Shown here piece after piece: positions 8,416 through 16,921 of a DNA stretch of 64,000 nt. The DNA is from Nocardia sp. NBC_00403 (GTDB lineage: Bacteria > Actinomycetota > Actinomycetes > Mycobacteriales > Mycobacteriaceae), in assembly GCF_036046055.1 (NCBI RefSeq), contig NZ_CP107939.1, forward strand, positions 2,046,001-2,110,000, in the 5' to 3' direction. The notes under the pieces are model-generated. The model had not been told where the DNA came from. It saw nothing but the letters and a program-made list of their open reading frames with translations, and ran no database searches. The position numbers were made by a program, and so were the translations under genes. The first letter of the stretch is position 1. The number at the start of each line of letters is the position of its first letter.

Positions 8416-9174
8416 ATGTCCGATGTCATTGGTGCACGCGATTTGGTAGGTAAGGTCGCGTTGGTAGTCGGCGGGAGCCGAAATCAGGGTGCGGCGTTCG
8501 CTGAGAACCTCGCCGCCCGTGGGGCGACCACCGTCATCAGCTACCTCGGTAACGAGTATGCCGCGCAGCAGACGGTGGCCACGTTGACCAAATACGACGT
8601 GACCGCGGCGGCTGTCCGCTCCGACGCCACCTCGTCGTCGGAGGTGGACGCGCTGTTCGCGAAGGTGGTTGCCGAGCACGGCAAGCTGGACATCGTCATT
8701 CACACTCCGGGTGCGGTGATCAAGAAGCCGCTCGTGGAATTCACCGACGAGGACTTCGATCATCTCATCAACCTCAATACGCGCAGTGCGTTCAATACGC
8801 TGCGCGCCGCCGCTCGCCATCTTTCCGATGGTGGGCGCTACGTGGTGCTTTCGACGACCCTGACCGCGATCATGACCGGCACCTACGGCCTGTATTCGGG
8901 CTCCAAGGCCGCCGTCGAGCGCATGGTGCTCGCCGCGTCCAAGGAGTTGGGTGCTCGTGGTATCACCGTCAACGCGGTCGCGCCCGGACCCATCGACGAC
9001 GACTTCTACCGGGGCGCGGAGACCCCCGAATCCATTGAGGCGGCAACACATCACAGCCCGCGGGGGCGGCTCGGTATCCCCGAGGACATCGCTCCGGTCG
9101 TCGGGTGGTTGGTGGGTGACGGCGCGGCGTGGGTGTCGGGCCAGACGATTCGTGCCAACGGCGCGATGTTCTGA
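8416..9174 (+). CDS. SDR family NAD(P)-dependent oxidoreductase
   Basis: 252 residues. A classical short-chain dehydrogenase: the cofactor loop is GGSRNQGAA near residue 18, an NxR-type conserved Asn is near residue 114, and the catalytic tyrosine motif is YSGSK with a preceding serine in VLSTTLTA. The C-terminal part SGQTIRANGAMF is typical of FabG-like reductases. The usual TGxxxGIG is altered (GGSRNQG), as in some NADP-linked members. The substrate is unknown. It converges on the SARP gene and is preceded by a repeat array shared with the SDR gene beyond the SARP gene. Confidence 0.88.
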   Translation: MSDVIGARDLVGKVALVVGGSRNQGAAFAENLAARGATTVISYLGNEYAAQQTVATLTKYDVTAAAVRSDATSSSEVDALFAKVVAEHGKLDIVIHTPGAVIKKPLVEFTDEDFDHLINLNTRSAFNTLRAAARHLSDGGRYVVLSTTLTAIMTGTYGLYSGSKAAVERMVLAASKELGARGITVNAVAPGPIDDDFYRGAETPESIEAATHHSPRGRLGIPEDIAPVVGWLVGDGAAWVSGQTIRANGAMF

Positions 9175-9218
9175 CCTGCGTCGGGTGGACCGATAGCTTG
9201 CGGCTTCGTGCGGTCGGC

Positions 9219-12200
9219 TCATGGCTCAGGCAGTCGAGGACCCTCGTGCTGTATCACATGGATCACACTGTCCGGTGCGGTCGTTGCCCGCGTCGTCATT
9301 GCGAATCCGCGGCGGCGGATTCGGATCTCGGCGAGGAGTGCATAAAGGTCGTCGACGGTGAGTGCGTGCCCGACAGCGAGCGCGCGGTCGTAGGTGGCAG
9401 GCTCGAGCTGGGTTCTCGCGGCGTCGATGATCTGCTGTGCACCAGGCCCGCGATGGTTGTGTTCGGAGCACAGGTTGTCGTGGGCCTCGATAATCGTCAC
9501 CGCGAGTTCCGCGTCCCCGTCGGCCAGCACCGCGGACCCATAGCCCATACTGATCGCGAACAGTAAAGGCAGATTGCCGCTGAGCTGCTGTAGTGCCAGT
9601 GCGGCAGCCAACTCGGTGTGGGCGCTGTGACGGTCACCGTTGCCGACCAGCGCAATGGCATACACGGTCCGGCCCCAGGTCTCGACGAAGGTCGCCATGG
9701 TGTCGACCGGACGATCCGCCCGTGCCCTGCTTGCGGCCAGCATGGGGAGCGCCTCGTGGAAGCGCGCCAACGCCTCGCCGAGTTCGCCACGACGACGGGC
9801 TATCTCGGCTTCCACCACGTGCATCCACGCTCGGGTGAAGGTGGGTACGGTGGCGTCGAGTCGGACACGGGCGCAGGCGATCTCGCCCGCGGCTCCAGCG
9901 ATGTCACCATGCCACACCCGTAGTTGTCCCAGCCACGTGCGTACCCCGACGACCTCATCGGCACTCGTCCAGGTGGCGGTCAGTGCCGCCGCTTCCGCCA
10001 TCGCTGCCGATGCCGCGGGTAGCCCGAGCGTATTGGTGCGCTGCTTGGCAAGGACCAGCAGCGCCCTGGTCAGCCCACGGGGCTCGCCGATGTCTCGAAG
10101 TCGGACGAGAGCATTCTCCAGGTCGAACGCCGCGGCCTCGTGTCGAGCGGCGTCGAGCAATTCGACGCCACGTCGCACCTGGGCGTTGGCCGCGAGCCAG
10201 GGGTCGGTGGATCGAACGCATTCGTCGAGCAGCGTCCGATCCCCACCGCGACTGTATTGCAGCGCGAGCATGAGAACAAAGGCAGGGTGTGGCTGTCGCT
10301 GCTCGGTCATAGCCTGCCGCACGAGCCGGTCGAGACTATCCGAGTCACCTTCTGCTCGGCCCCACGAAAAAAGGTCGTAATGCACCGGCAAGCGGTCCGC
10401 GAAGGCGCAAGCCAGGTAGTCGGCAGTCGATCCGGGTGGCGGTTGTCCGACCAGTCGGAGCACTTGTTCTCGCCAGTGCATTGTCTCGGCGTGGAAGCCG
10501 CACAGTGCCCAGTACCAGATCAGGTTGCCGTACAGGCGCAACGACCGGTCGATGTCGACGGTTTCCACGGCCCACCCCACTGCGGCGACGCAGTTGTCAT
10601 GTTCGATGTTCAGTCGGGCGACCCATTCGTGCTGGCGTGCGGTCCGTAGTGCCGGCTCGGCCCGCTCGACCAGGTCGAGAATGTAATCCGCGTGCGCTCG
10701 ATCCAGCGCCGCACGCTCGCCCGTGGCCGCGAGTTCCGTTGCGGCATAGGCGCGGATGGTTTCCAGCATGCGATAGCGCGCACCATCGAACTCGACGAGC
10801 GACTTGTCCACCAGTGAAGCAAGCGTATCGAGGTCACCCCCGCAGACCTGCTCGACGGCGTCCAGTGTGGCACCGCCGACGAAAACCGAAAGCCTGCTGC
10901 CTAATTCGCGCTCGGCTTCGCTCAGCAGATCCCAGCTCCAGTCCACCACCGCACGCAGCGTCTGGTGGCGGGTTGCCGCGGTGCGATACCCGTTGGTGAG
11001 CAGCAGGAATCGGTCGTCGAGCCGCTCGAGAAGCGTGCTCGGTGACAATACGCGGATGCGCGCCGCGGCGAGTTCGATGGCAAGCGGTAGCCCGTCGAGT
11101 CTGCGAACGATGCCGCTGACCGCCGCGCAATTGTCGTCGGTGAGGGAAAAGGCCGGGAGCACGGTTTCGGCGCGATCGATGAAGAGCCGCACGGCAGCGG
11201 ATTCAGCGGCCGCCGCGGTCGTGTGTTGCCTGTCGGGCAGTGCCAGCGGCATCACCGGGAAGAGGGTTTCGTCGACAACGCCGAGCGGTTCGCGGCTGGT
11301 GGTCATGATGGTCAGCGCGGGACAACGCTGCAGGATTCCGTCGACAAGCTGCGCCGTGCGTACGGCAAGGTGTTCGCAGTTGTCGATGATCAGCAACAGA
11401 CGCTTGTCGGCCAGCACCGAGCAGATCTGGGTGAGCGCGTCGGAACCGACGTCGTCCCGATTCGCGGAAACGGTCAATGCTGCCAGGATGGCGTTGCCCA
11501 CCACGCTCGGGTCGGTCACCGAAGCGAGTTCGACCAGCCGCAGGCCATGCGGCCAGCGCGTCGTGATTCGGGTCGCGGTCTCCACGGCCAGCCGGGTTTT
11601 CCCGGCACCACCGGGACCGACCAGGGTGATCAATGCATTCGATGTCAGCATGCGATCGAGTCGGTCGACGTCGGCGTCACGGCCGACAAAGCTGGTCGAG
11701 CGGCCAGGCAGCGAGGGTGTGCTCACAGTCGGCTGCGGTGCGGCATGGATCTCGCGCAGCGCGGCGGTCAGCGCCTGCCCCGGGTCGGCGGCCAGTTCAC
11801 GGTCGAGCAAGTCCCGGGTCTGTTCGAACACTCGCAGCGCCTCGGCGGGGCGTCCCGCTGCCGCGAGCGTCCGAACCAGGGCGGCGGACAGCGTCTCTCG
11901 GAAGGGATGTGCCGCGGCCTCCTGCGTCAGTTGCTGGATCAGCTCCCCGGCGCGACCCATGGTCAGATACGCGTGCGCTCGTGCCTCGATCGCGGTCAGT
12001 CGCTGCGCGGTCAGGGCTGCGGCAACGGACTCGAACACGGCAAAGTCCAGCAGATCGGCAAGGGCCGGTCCGCGCCACAATGCCAGCGCAGCATCGATCA
12101 GCTCGGCGGCCTGTTCGGACTCGCCACGCTCCAGGTGCCATGTCCCTTCGGCGACGAGCTGGGTGAAACGAGGTGCGTCGACGGCATCGGAGGGAATCGT

Positions 12201-12467
12201 CAGCACATACCCGAGACTGCGGGTCTCGATCGGATTCGCCGGCGCCATCGCCGCTCGCAGCCGTTTGACCAGCGACTGCAGTGCGTTAGCTGATCCGACG
12301 GGCGGTCGATCACCCCAAATTCCGTCGATGAGCCTGCTGGTCGAGACCACCTGGCCCCGATCCAGCGCCAGCATCGCCAGCAATGCGCGGACTCGCGGAC
12401 CTCCGACGGACACGGCCACCTCGTCCGCGGAGAATATGGAGACCGCGCCGAGTAGGGCTACCCGCAT
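9219..12467 (-). CDS. Large SARP/AfsR-type transcriptional regulator (BTAD plus NB-ARC ATPase)
   Basis: About 1082 residues from the ATG at 12467, which opens with the family-typical MRVALLGAV; an in-frame start at 12560 would add 31 residues across palindromic DNA. Residues about 1-90 form an OmpR-like winged helix and 95-240 the bacterial transcriptional activation domain. From about 270 comes an NB-ARC type ATPase with Walker A GPGGAGKTR and Walker B LLLIIDNCEHL. The rest is helical repeat (TPR-like). Such regulators activate secondary metabolism or stress genes after nucleotide-driven assembly. It lies opposite to and between two SDR genes, which it probably controls. Confidence 0.88.
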   Translation of the reverse strand: MRVALLGAVSIFSADEVAVSVGGPRVRALLAMLALDRGQVVSTSRLIDGIWGDRPPVGSANALQSLVKRLRAAMAPANPIETRSLGYVLTIPSDAVDAPRFTQLVAEGTWHLERGESEQAAELIDAALALWRGPALADLLDFAVFESVAAALTAQRLTAIEARAHAYLTMGRAGELIQQLTQEAAAHPFRETLSAALVRTLAAAGRPAEALRVFEQTRDLLDRELAADPGQALTAALREIHAAPQPTVSTPSLPGRSTSFVGRDADVDRLDRMLTSNALITLVGPGGAGKTRLAVETATRITTRWPHGLRLVELASVTDPSVVGNAILAALTVSANRDDVGSDALTQICSVLADKRLLLIIDNCEHLAVRTAQLVDGILQRCPALTIMTTSREPLGVVDETLFPVMPLALPDRQHTTAAAAESAAVRLFIDRAETVLPAFSLTDDNCAAVSGIVRRLDGLPLAIELAAARIRVLSPSTLLERLDDRFLLLTNGYRTAATRHQTLRAVVDWSWDLLSEAERELGSRLSVFVGGATLDAVEQVCGGDLDTLASLVDKSLVEFDGARYRMLETIRAYAATELAATGERAALDRAHADYILDLVERAEPALRTARQHEWVARLNIEHDNCVAAVGWAVETVDIDRSLRLYGNLIWYWALCGFHAETMHWREQVLRLVGQPPPGSTADYLACAFADRLPVHYDLFSWGRAEGDSDSLDRLVRQAMTEQRQPHPAFVLMLALQYSRGGDRTLLDECVRSTDPWLAANAQVRRGVELLDAARHEAAAFDLENALVRLRDIGEPRGLTRALLVLAKQRTNTLGLPAASAAMAEAAALTATWTSADEVVGVRTWLGQLRVWHGDIAGAAGEIACARVRLDATVPTFTRAWMHVVEAEIARRRGELGEALARFHEALPMLAASRARADRPVDTMATFVETWGRTVYAIALVGNGDRHSAHTELAAALALQQLSGNLPLLFAISMGYGSAVLADGDAELAVTIIEAHDNLCSEHNHRGPGAQQIIDAARTQLEPATYDRALAVGHALTVDDLYALLAEIRIRRRGFAMTTRATTAPDSVIHVIQHEGPRLPEP

Positions 12468-12494
12468 GAATTCTGGAGGGTCGAGCGCACCGCA

Positions 12495-12522
12495 TACAAC
12501 ACTGAACAGTTGTACCAGTGTT
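12495..12522 (-). promoter_or_regulatory. Overlapping palindromes upstream of the SARP start
   Basis: AACACTG-N11-CAGTGTT (12498-12522) overlaps TACAAC-N8-GTTGTA (12495-12514). Placed about 30 bases upstream of the start at 12467, they look like an autoregulatory operator. Their presence supports the shorter SARP start. Confidence 0.4.
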
Positions 12523-12671
12523 AGCGCTGCTGTGCTGGTCAGCGCCGTGAAATCGGACATCGGTGACCGACGGGCAAGGACGTGTCCGCCCTACTCGCGA
12601 TCGGCCCACCGCCGTGGGGATCGCCTGTCGGTCCCGGTCGTCGTCTCCAGGGGATGACTGATGCCAGCGCA

Positions 12672-12715
12672 CTGACAGCGACTGACAGCCGCTCGTCAGC
12701 ACGCTGGGAAATACT
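12672..12715 (+). promoter_or_regulatory. CTGACA repeat array and -10 box before the second SDR gene
   Basis: CTGACA at 12672-12677 and 12682-12687 (10-bp period) is followed by inverted CGTCAG at 12694-12699. A -10-like AATACT at 12710-12715 ends six bases before the ATG at 12722, the spacing of a leaderless transcript. The array covers the -35 region. It is the near mirror image of the array at 8315-8341. Confidence 0.5.
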
Positions 12716-12721
12716 CCACCC

Positions 12722-13483
12722 ATGAGTTACGACAACCTCACCGGTCGGACCGCCGTTGTTACCGGAGCGGCAAGCGGCATGGGCGAGGCCACCGCCCGCA
12801 CGCTCGCCCGATCCGGCGCCCGCGTCGCACTGCTGGCACGGCGCACCGGTCGGCTGACCGAACTGGCTGCGAAGATCGCCGCGGACGGCGGTACGGCGGC
12901 GGTGGTCACCGTCGACGTCACCGACCCGGACAGCGTCACCGCGGCAACGGCCCGGGTACACGAGATATTCGGCCCTGCGAGTGTGGTCGTCAACGCCGCT
13001 GGCGTCATGCTGCCCAATCCGATTCTCGCGGCCCGCGACGACGAATGGGCGCGCATGGTCGACACCAACATCACAGGCGTGCTGCGCGTAATCCGAGCTT
13101 TCGTCACCGACCTCGTCACTGCCGCGGACGCCGGGCACCCGGCCGACCTGGTCAACGTCTCCTCGATCGGCGCCCACGTCGCCTTTCCCGACTACGCGGT
13201 CTACGGTGCGACGAAGGCGGCTATCACGCAGCTGTCAGCGATGTTGCGCACCGAACTCGGGCCACGAAACGTCCGCGTCACCAACATTGAGCCCGGCCTC
13301 ACCGACACCGAATTGGGCAGCCACATCGACAATCCCGAGCTCACCGACCAGCTCGACGGAATGTTCATCGCCATACCGGCACTCAGCGCCGACGACGTCG
13401 CCGACCTGATCGCCTACACCGTCAGCCGCCCCGCGCACGTCAACCTTCGTCAGATCGTCGTGCTGCCGACCAAACAGGCATGA
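12722..13483 (+). CDS. SDR family oxidoreductase
   Basis: 253 residues. The glycine motif TGAASGMG lies at residues 15-22, the NAAG motif near residue 90, a catalytic serine in NVSSIG and the active site YGATK near residue 160. Composition and length match classical SDRs of the YdfG/serine-dehydrogenase-like group. It starts a three-gene plus-strand operon with the NmrA-like and MBL genes, divergent from the SARP regulator. The translation start is probably leaderless. The substrate is unknown. Confidence 0.88.
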   Translation: MSYDNLTGRTAVVTGAASGMGEATARTLARSGARVALLARRTGRLTELAAKIAADGGTAAVVTVDVTDPDSVTAATARVHEIFGPASVVVNAAGVMLPNPILAARDDEWARMVDTNITGVLRVIRAFVTDLVTAADAGHPADLVNVSSIGAHVAFPDYAVYGATKAAITQLSAMLRTELGPRNVRVTNIEPGLTDTELGSHIDNPELTDQLDGMFIAIPALSADDVADLIAYTVSRPAHVNLRQIVVLPTKQA

Positions 13484-13517
13484 TCGGTACCGCACGGCTT
13501 TGGACCGAAAGGAAATA

Positions 13518-14348
13518 ATGATCTTGGTAACGGGTGCCTCCGGCAATGTCGGAGGCGCACTTGTCGCGGAGTTGGCCGCACAGAGACGTCCGGTACGCGC
13601 ATTGGTTCGCGACGCGGGGAAAACCACCCAGCGCCACGAAGTCCAGTTCGTCGAAGGCGATTTGAACCGACCGGACAGCCTGTCCGAAGCCCTCGCCGAT
13701 GTCGAGGCAGTGTTCCTGCTCGGCGGCTTCCGCGATATGCCAGGGGTGCTCGCGAAGGCGCGGGCGGCAGGGGTCGCGCATGTCGTGTTGCTGTCGTCGC
13801 GATCGGTGGTGGGTGGTCACGCCGACAATGCCATCGTCAAGATGCACATGACCGGTGAGGCCGCGATCGACGCATCGGGTATCGACTGGACGTTCCTGCG
13901 GCCGAGCGGCTTCATGTCCAACACCTTCGAGTGGCTCGAACAGCTACGGGCCGGTGATGTGGTGCGCGCGCCGTTCGGCGGAGTACCGATAGCCGCCATC
14001 GATCCACGTGACATCGCGAGCGTCGCCGCGGCGGTGCTTACCCGCCGTGAGCAATACGGGCGTAGTCATGCACTCAGCGGCCCTGCGGCTCTGCTGCCCG
14101 CGGATCGTCTGGAGATGCTGGCCCAGATCCTCGACCGGCCACTGCGTTTGACGGCACAGTCCGACGCCGAGGCGAGGGTCGAGATGAGCCGGACCACCCC
14201 GGCCGAGTACGTCGATGCCTTCTTCCGGTTCTTCGCCGACGGCGAGTTCGACGATGCGCCTGTCGTGCCCACGGTGCAGGAGATCACCGGACGGCCACCT
14301 CGCACCTTCGAGGACTGGGCCACCGATCACGCGGAGGCGTTCCGATGA
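13518..14348 (+). CDS. NmrA-like NAD(P)-binding protein
   Basis: 276 residues from the ATG at 13518 with GAAAGGA just upstream; the TTG at 13500 is less likely. It begins MILVTGASGNVGGALV, an atypical-SDR Rossmann motif. The family (NmrA/HSCARG, QOR2-like) binds NAD(P) and acts as a redox sensor or quinone/isoflavone-type reductase. The catalytic Tyr-x3-Lys of classical SDRs is absent, as usual for the group. It follows the SDR gene by 34 bp and overlaps the next gene by 4 bp, so it is co-translated with the metallo-hydrolase. Confidence 0.85.
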   Translation: MILVTGASGNVGGALVAELAAQRRPVRALVRDAGKTTQRHEVQFVEGDLNRPDSLSEALADVEAVFLLGGFRDMPGVLAKARAAGVAHVVLLSSRSVVGGHADNAIVKMHMTGEAAIDASGIDWTFLRPSGFMSNTFEWLEQLRAGDVVRAPFGGVPIAAIDPRDIASVAAAVLTRREQYGRSHALSGPAALLPADRLEMLAQILDRPLRLTAQSDAEARVEMSRTTPAEYVDAFFRFFADGEFDDAPVVPTVQEITGRPPRTFEDWATDHAEAFR

Positions 14349-15295
14349 AGCGATCGACAGTGTCTTTGCTCGCCCTGCTCTGTGTGGCGGGCTGCTCGTC
14401 CACCGTCGAGCACCCGCCGGGGGAGTCCGCACCTGTGGTCGGCCGATTCGCCTCCGCCAACCCGGGTTCGGTCAATACCTACTGGTGGCAGGCCCCGCAA
14501 GGACTGGTCGTCGTCGACACCCAGCGGTCACTGACCGACGCCCACGCGGCACTGGCTGCCGCCGAGGCGACCGGCTCGCCCATAGCCGCGGTCCTGATCA
14601 CCCACTCCCACCCCGACCACGTCGGTGGCGTCGGAGTGTTCCATCAGGCATCCCCCAACGCCCCGGTCTATGCCTCCGCACCCGTCGACACCTCGATGCG
14701 CACCGACCCGCTGCACTTCTACGACGTCACCCGCGCACTCCCCAATTCCGACTATGCGCTCCAAATAACCTATCCCGACCACACTTTCGCGCCAGGCGCG
14801 ACGATCGACGCGGCAGGCACCGCACTGGAGACCGCCGAGTTCGGACCCGGTGAGACCGAGACCGCAACGGCCTACTACGACCCGAAGACTCGAGCCCTCT
14901 TCGCCGGAGACCTGGTAGCGGACAAAGCAACTCCCGCGCTGCTGGAGGGGCATTCCTGCGGCTGGCTCGTCGATCTCGACCGACTGCGCACCCGTTTCCC
15001 ACACATCCGAACGATCTATCCAGGCCACGGCGCGCCCGGCGGCCCCGAACTCATCGAGGAACAGCGCACCTACCTCGAGCATTTCCGCCACCTGGTGCGC
15101 GCCGCGCTTCCCGACGGCACGGATCTCACCGAGGACAAGCTGAACTCGATCACCGCAGAACTGTCGCGCGACTATCCCGGCTACCCATCGGTCGCCTCGC
15201 TCCCCACATTGGTGGAGGAGAACGTCAAGAGCGTGGCGAGAGAAATCCGCGCCGAGGACCCCGGCACGCTACCCACCCCGTGCCGGGCCGGTTGA
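14345..15295 (+). CDS. Metallo-beta-lactamase-fold lipoprotein
   Basis: 316 residues. The ATG overlaps the upstream stop (ATGA). The N-terminus MKRSTVSLLALLCVAGCSS is a lipoprotein signal with lipobox VAGC, so the mature protein is anchored outside the membrane. The metal motif HSHPDHVGG lies near residue 82; a later Asp (FAGDLVADK) and His (YPGHGAPGG) complete the site. Family members include lactonases, glyoxalase II-like hydrolases and beta-lactamases. With two oxidoreductases in the operon, hydrolysis of a small lactone or ester is possible, but no substrate can be named. Confidence 0.87.
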   Translation: MKRSTVSLLALLCVAGCSSTVEHPPGESAPVVGRFASANPGSVNTYWWQAPQGLVVVDTQRSLTDAHAALAAAEATGSPIAAVLITHSHPDHVGGVGVFHQASPNAPVYASAPVDTSMRTDPLHFYDVTRALPNSDYALQITYPDHTFAPGATIDAAGTALETAEFGPGETETATAYYDPKTRALFAGDLVADKATPALLEGHSCGWLVDLDRLRTRFPHIRTIYPGHGAPGGPELIEEQRTYLEHFRHLVRAALPDGTDLTEDKLNSITAELSRDYPGYPSVASLPTLVEENVKSVAREIRAEDPGTLPTPCRAG

Positions 15296-15458
15296 GCGCT
15301 GGAACCCCCGCCTCGGCACCCTGCTGCCGCGCCCGCATCGCTCTGTGGCTCGGTGCGGTTACGTCATCTCAGGGTCGGTTGTCCGTGACAGGCGCGACGG
15401 CTCGCGTCATTTGATCCCGGACCGGAAGAGGCCGAGCTTCTGCGAAGAGGAATACGGC

Positions 15459-15677
15459 CTACGGGCTGCGGTGCGGTGCTAGTAGCCAGCGTGTTCGTTG
15501 CAATGCCGCTTCGGCTTCGGTGGCCAGTTCACACATGCCGGTCTTGATCGCCGCCCGGATGGTCCGCTGAATCTGATGAGGCAAACGGTGCTGCTCTGCT
15601 GCCGTGATGGCCTCCGCAAACGCTTCGGCGGCACCTCTATGTTCACTGATCGCGACCAGCACTTCGCCCGTCGTCAC
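15459..15677 (-). CDS. Small conserved helical protein
   Basis: About 72 residues from a GTG at 15677; the frame is open to 15719 (TTG), so the start is uncertain. The sequence is helical and Ala/Glu-rich (EVLVAISEHRGAAEAFAEAI) and has one Cys. Similar small proteins occur near helix-turn-helix genes of actinobacterial mobile elements, as far as I recall. It overlaps the end of the truncated NUDIX gene by a few bases. No function can be given. Confidence 0.45.
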   Translation of the reverse strand: MTTGEVLVAISEHRGAAEAFAEAITAAEQHRLPHQIQRTIRAAIKTGMCELATEAEAALQRTRWLLAPHRSP

Positions 15678-16039
15678 CCCCTTTGGACGTTCTCCGCTGC
15701 CCGGAGTTGAGCGAACCAAGTCATGACGGATCGCTTGTAGCCGTCTGGCATGTTCAAGCCAGCTATCTCGTCCTCACGAAACAACCCGACCCCTTTGTGT
15801 TCGTGCGACAAAACTGGTTCGGCGTCGGTGTCCGGGTAGCAGCCGTAGGTCACGATGAACACATGCTTCTCGACCTGGTTGATGTAGTAGATCCATGAGT
15901 CGAGAATCGGCCCCGTGGTAACCGGCCACTGCGTCTCTTCGGTGATCTCGCGAGCTACACACTCTTCGGGCGTCTCGTCGGTTTCGATTCTGCCGCCCGG
16001 CAATTCCCACTCTTCGCGCTCGTTCTTTTTCGTGCCTGT
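15674..16039 (-). pseudogene. 5'-truncated NUDIX hydrolase
   Basis: The frame shows a NUDIX box: LPGGRIETDE, then REITEETQW, matching GX5EX7REUXEEXGU except that the glycine near the end is Gln. NUDIX enzymes hydrolyse nucleoside diphosphates linked to another moiety. Here the open frame is closed by a TGA about 14 codons before the box and has no start codon there, so the normal first 30 or more residues are missing. The upstream DNA in another frame looks like a different protein, which points to a recombination junction near 16040. It is probably a dead fragment. Confidence 0.7.
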
Positions 16040-16146
16040 TCACGCTTGAGAGCAGCCTGACGCCGACTCTCAGCCCGCGCTCCGATAAAGGCTGTCGGAC
16101 CCGCACCGAGAGCAGTGCCCAGAACACCGACCGCAGCAACAAGCAC
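15955..16146 (-). pseudogene. N-terminal fragment of a small membrane protein fused to NUDIX debris
   Basis: The frame begins with a membrane helix (LVAAVGVLGTALGAGPTAFI) and a basic segment (ESRRQAALKREQARKR), a layout common in short actinobacterial membrane proteins. It then runs out of frame through the NUDIX box region. I read it as a fragment joined to the truncated NUDIX gene. No function can be assigned. Confidence 0.4.
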
Positions 16147-16165
16147 ACAAGACCATGATCTGAGA

Positions 16166-16680
16166 CTAGCTCCGGCCCAACAGTGTTCGTATATTTATGT
16201 CTCGCCCATCACCGAAACCCTCGAGCTGCTGCGGCACCGGGCCCGGTGCCGCCAACTGAACTGGGGTCAGCTCCGGTGCAATGCTTGCACTGCGACTGTT
16301 CTGGTGAGACCGGGGCGCGTAGCTTCTCGCTGGTGCGTTGTGCCTGTCGGTGACCGGCGCGTTGCCACCAGGTGGTGGTGTCGGAGAGTTGTCCACGGTC
16401 GCAGCAGTCCCGATCGCGAGGTTGTGCATCGCGTCGGTGTGGTCGGCTTCGGCGGCTCGCCGGTACCAGGTGAGGGCTTCGTCGAGGTGTCGGGATCTGT
16501 CGAGCATGATGGCGAGGTTGTACATGGCGTCGGTGTTGTCGGACTCCGCCGCTCGGCGCCACCAGAGTTCGGCGTCGTTGACCCGTTTTACCTGGTGTAA
16601 CGGGATTGCCAGATTTCCAGCCTCCGGACATGTCGATCGGGCCTCGGCTCGCCGCGCCCTGTCGCTGTCCCCACAGTGAT
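16166..16680 (-). pseudogene. Remnant of a Sel1/TPR-repeat protein
   Basis: The minus frame shows two Sel1-like repeats: NDAELWWRRAAESDNTDAMYN and then EALTWYRRAAEADHTDAMHN, with NLAIMLDRSRHLDEA between them. The upstream reading frame continues without a start codon until it meets a tRNA-like sequence at 16694. The protein is thus a C-terminal fragment whose 5' part was lost at a junction. Sel1 proteins are protein-interaction scaffolds. A Pro/Ser-rich tail follows the repeats. Confidence 0.65.
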
Positions 16681-16693
16681 GAACGGCGAATGG

Positions 16694-16724
16694 TGCGCCT
16701 GGGGAATCGAACCCGCGACGCCAA
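16694..16724 (-). other. Degenerate tRNA 3'-end fragment
   Basis: Read on the minus strand, this gives a GGTTCGATTCC T-loop and an acceptor-like CAGGCGC followed by ACCA. About two bases of the T-stem are missing, and no anticodon or D arm follows. It resembles the 3' half of a tRNA with acceptor GCGCCTG. It may be an old attachment site. Confidence 0.4.
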
Positions 16725-16762
16725 AAAACCGCCCTGGGCTGCGGAAACGCAGTAGCAGGTTG

Positions 16763-16809
16763 GTGCCCTCGGCAGGATTCGAACCTGCGACACCCGCTTT
16801 AGGAGAGCG
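16763..16809. repeat. Distal attachment site (47-bp copy of the tRNA-Arg 3' part)
   Basis: 47 bases identical to 21433-21479, the 3' part of the intact tRNA-Arg(CCU) gene. The match ends at the anticodon stem. This is the expected att duplicate left by tyrosine-recombinase integration into a tRNA gene. Confidence 0.9.
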
Positions 16810-16921
16810 AATCACCCGGATTCGGGAGCTGTGGGCACAGCATAGGCATGGTCTCTATCAGGGGCGAATGTGTGACACCAGCAGACGTCGTGTCAGGGGG
16901 TGGTGTAGTCAAGCCGGCCAT

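Noticed and set aside
9640..12657. Plus-strand open frames opposite the SARP gene
   Set aside because: Ser/Arg-rich composition, no starts with ribosome binding sites, and a complete multi-domain protein on the other strand.
16588..16815. ORF with AGVAGSNPAEGTN-like sequence over the tRNA fragments
   Set aside because: This is the well-known false translation of tRNA sequence.
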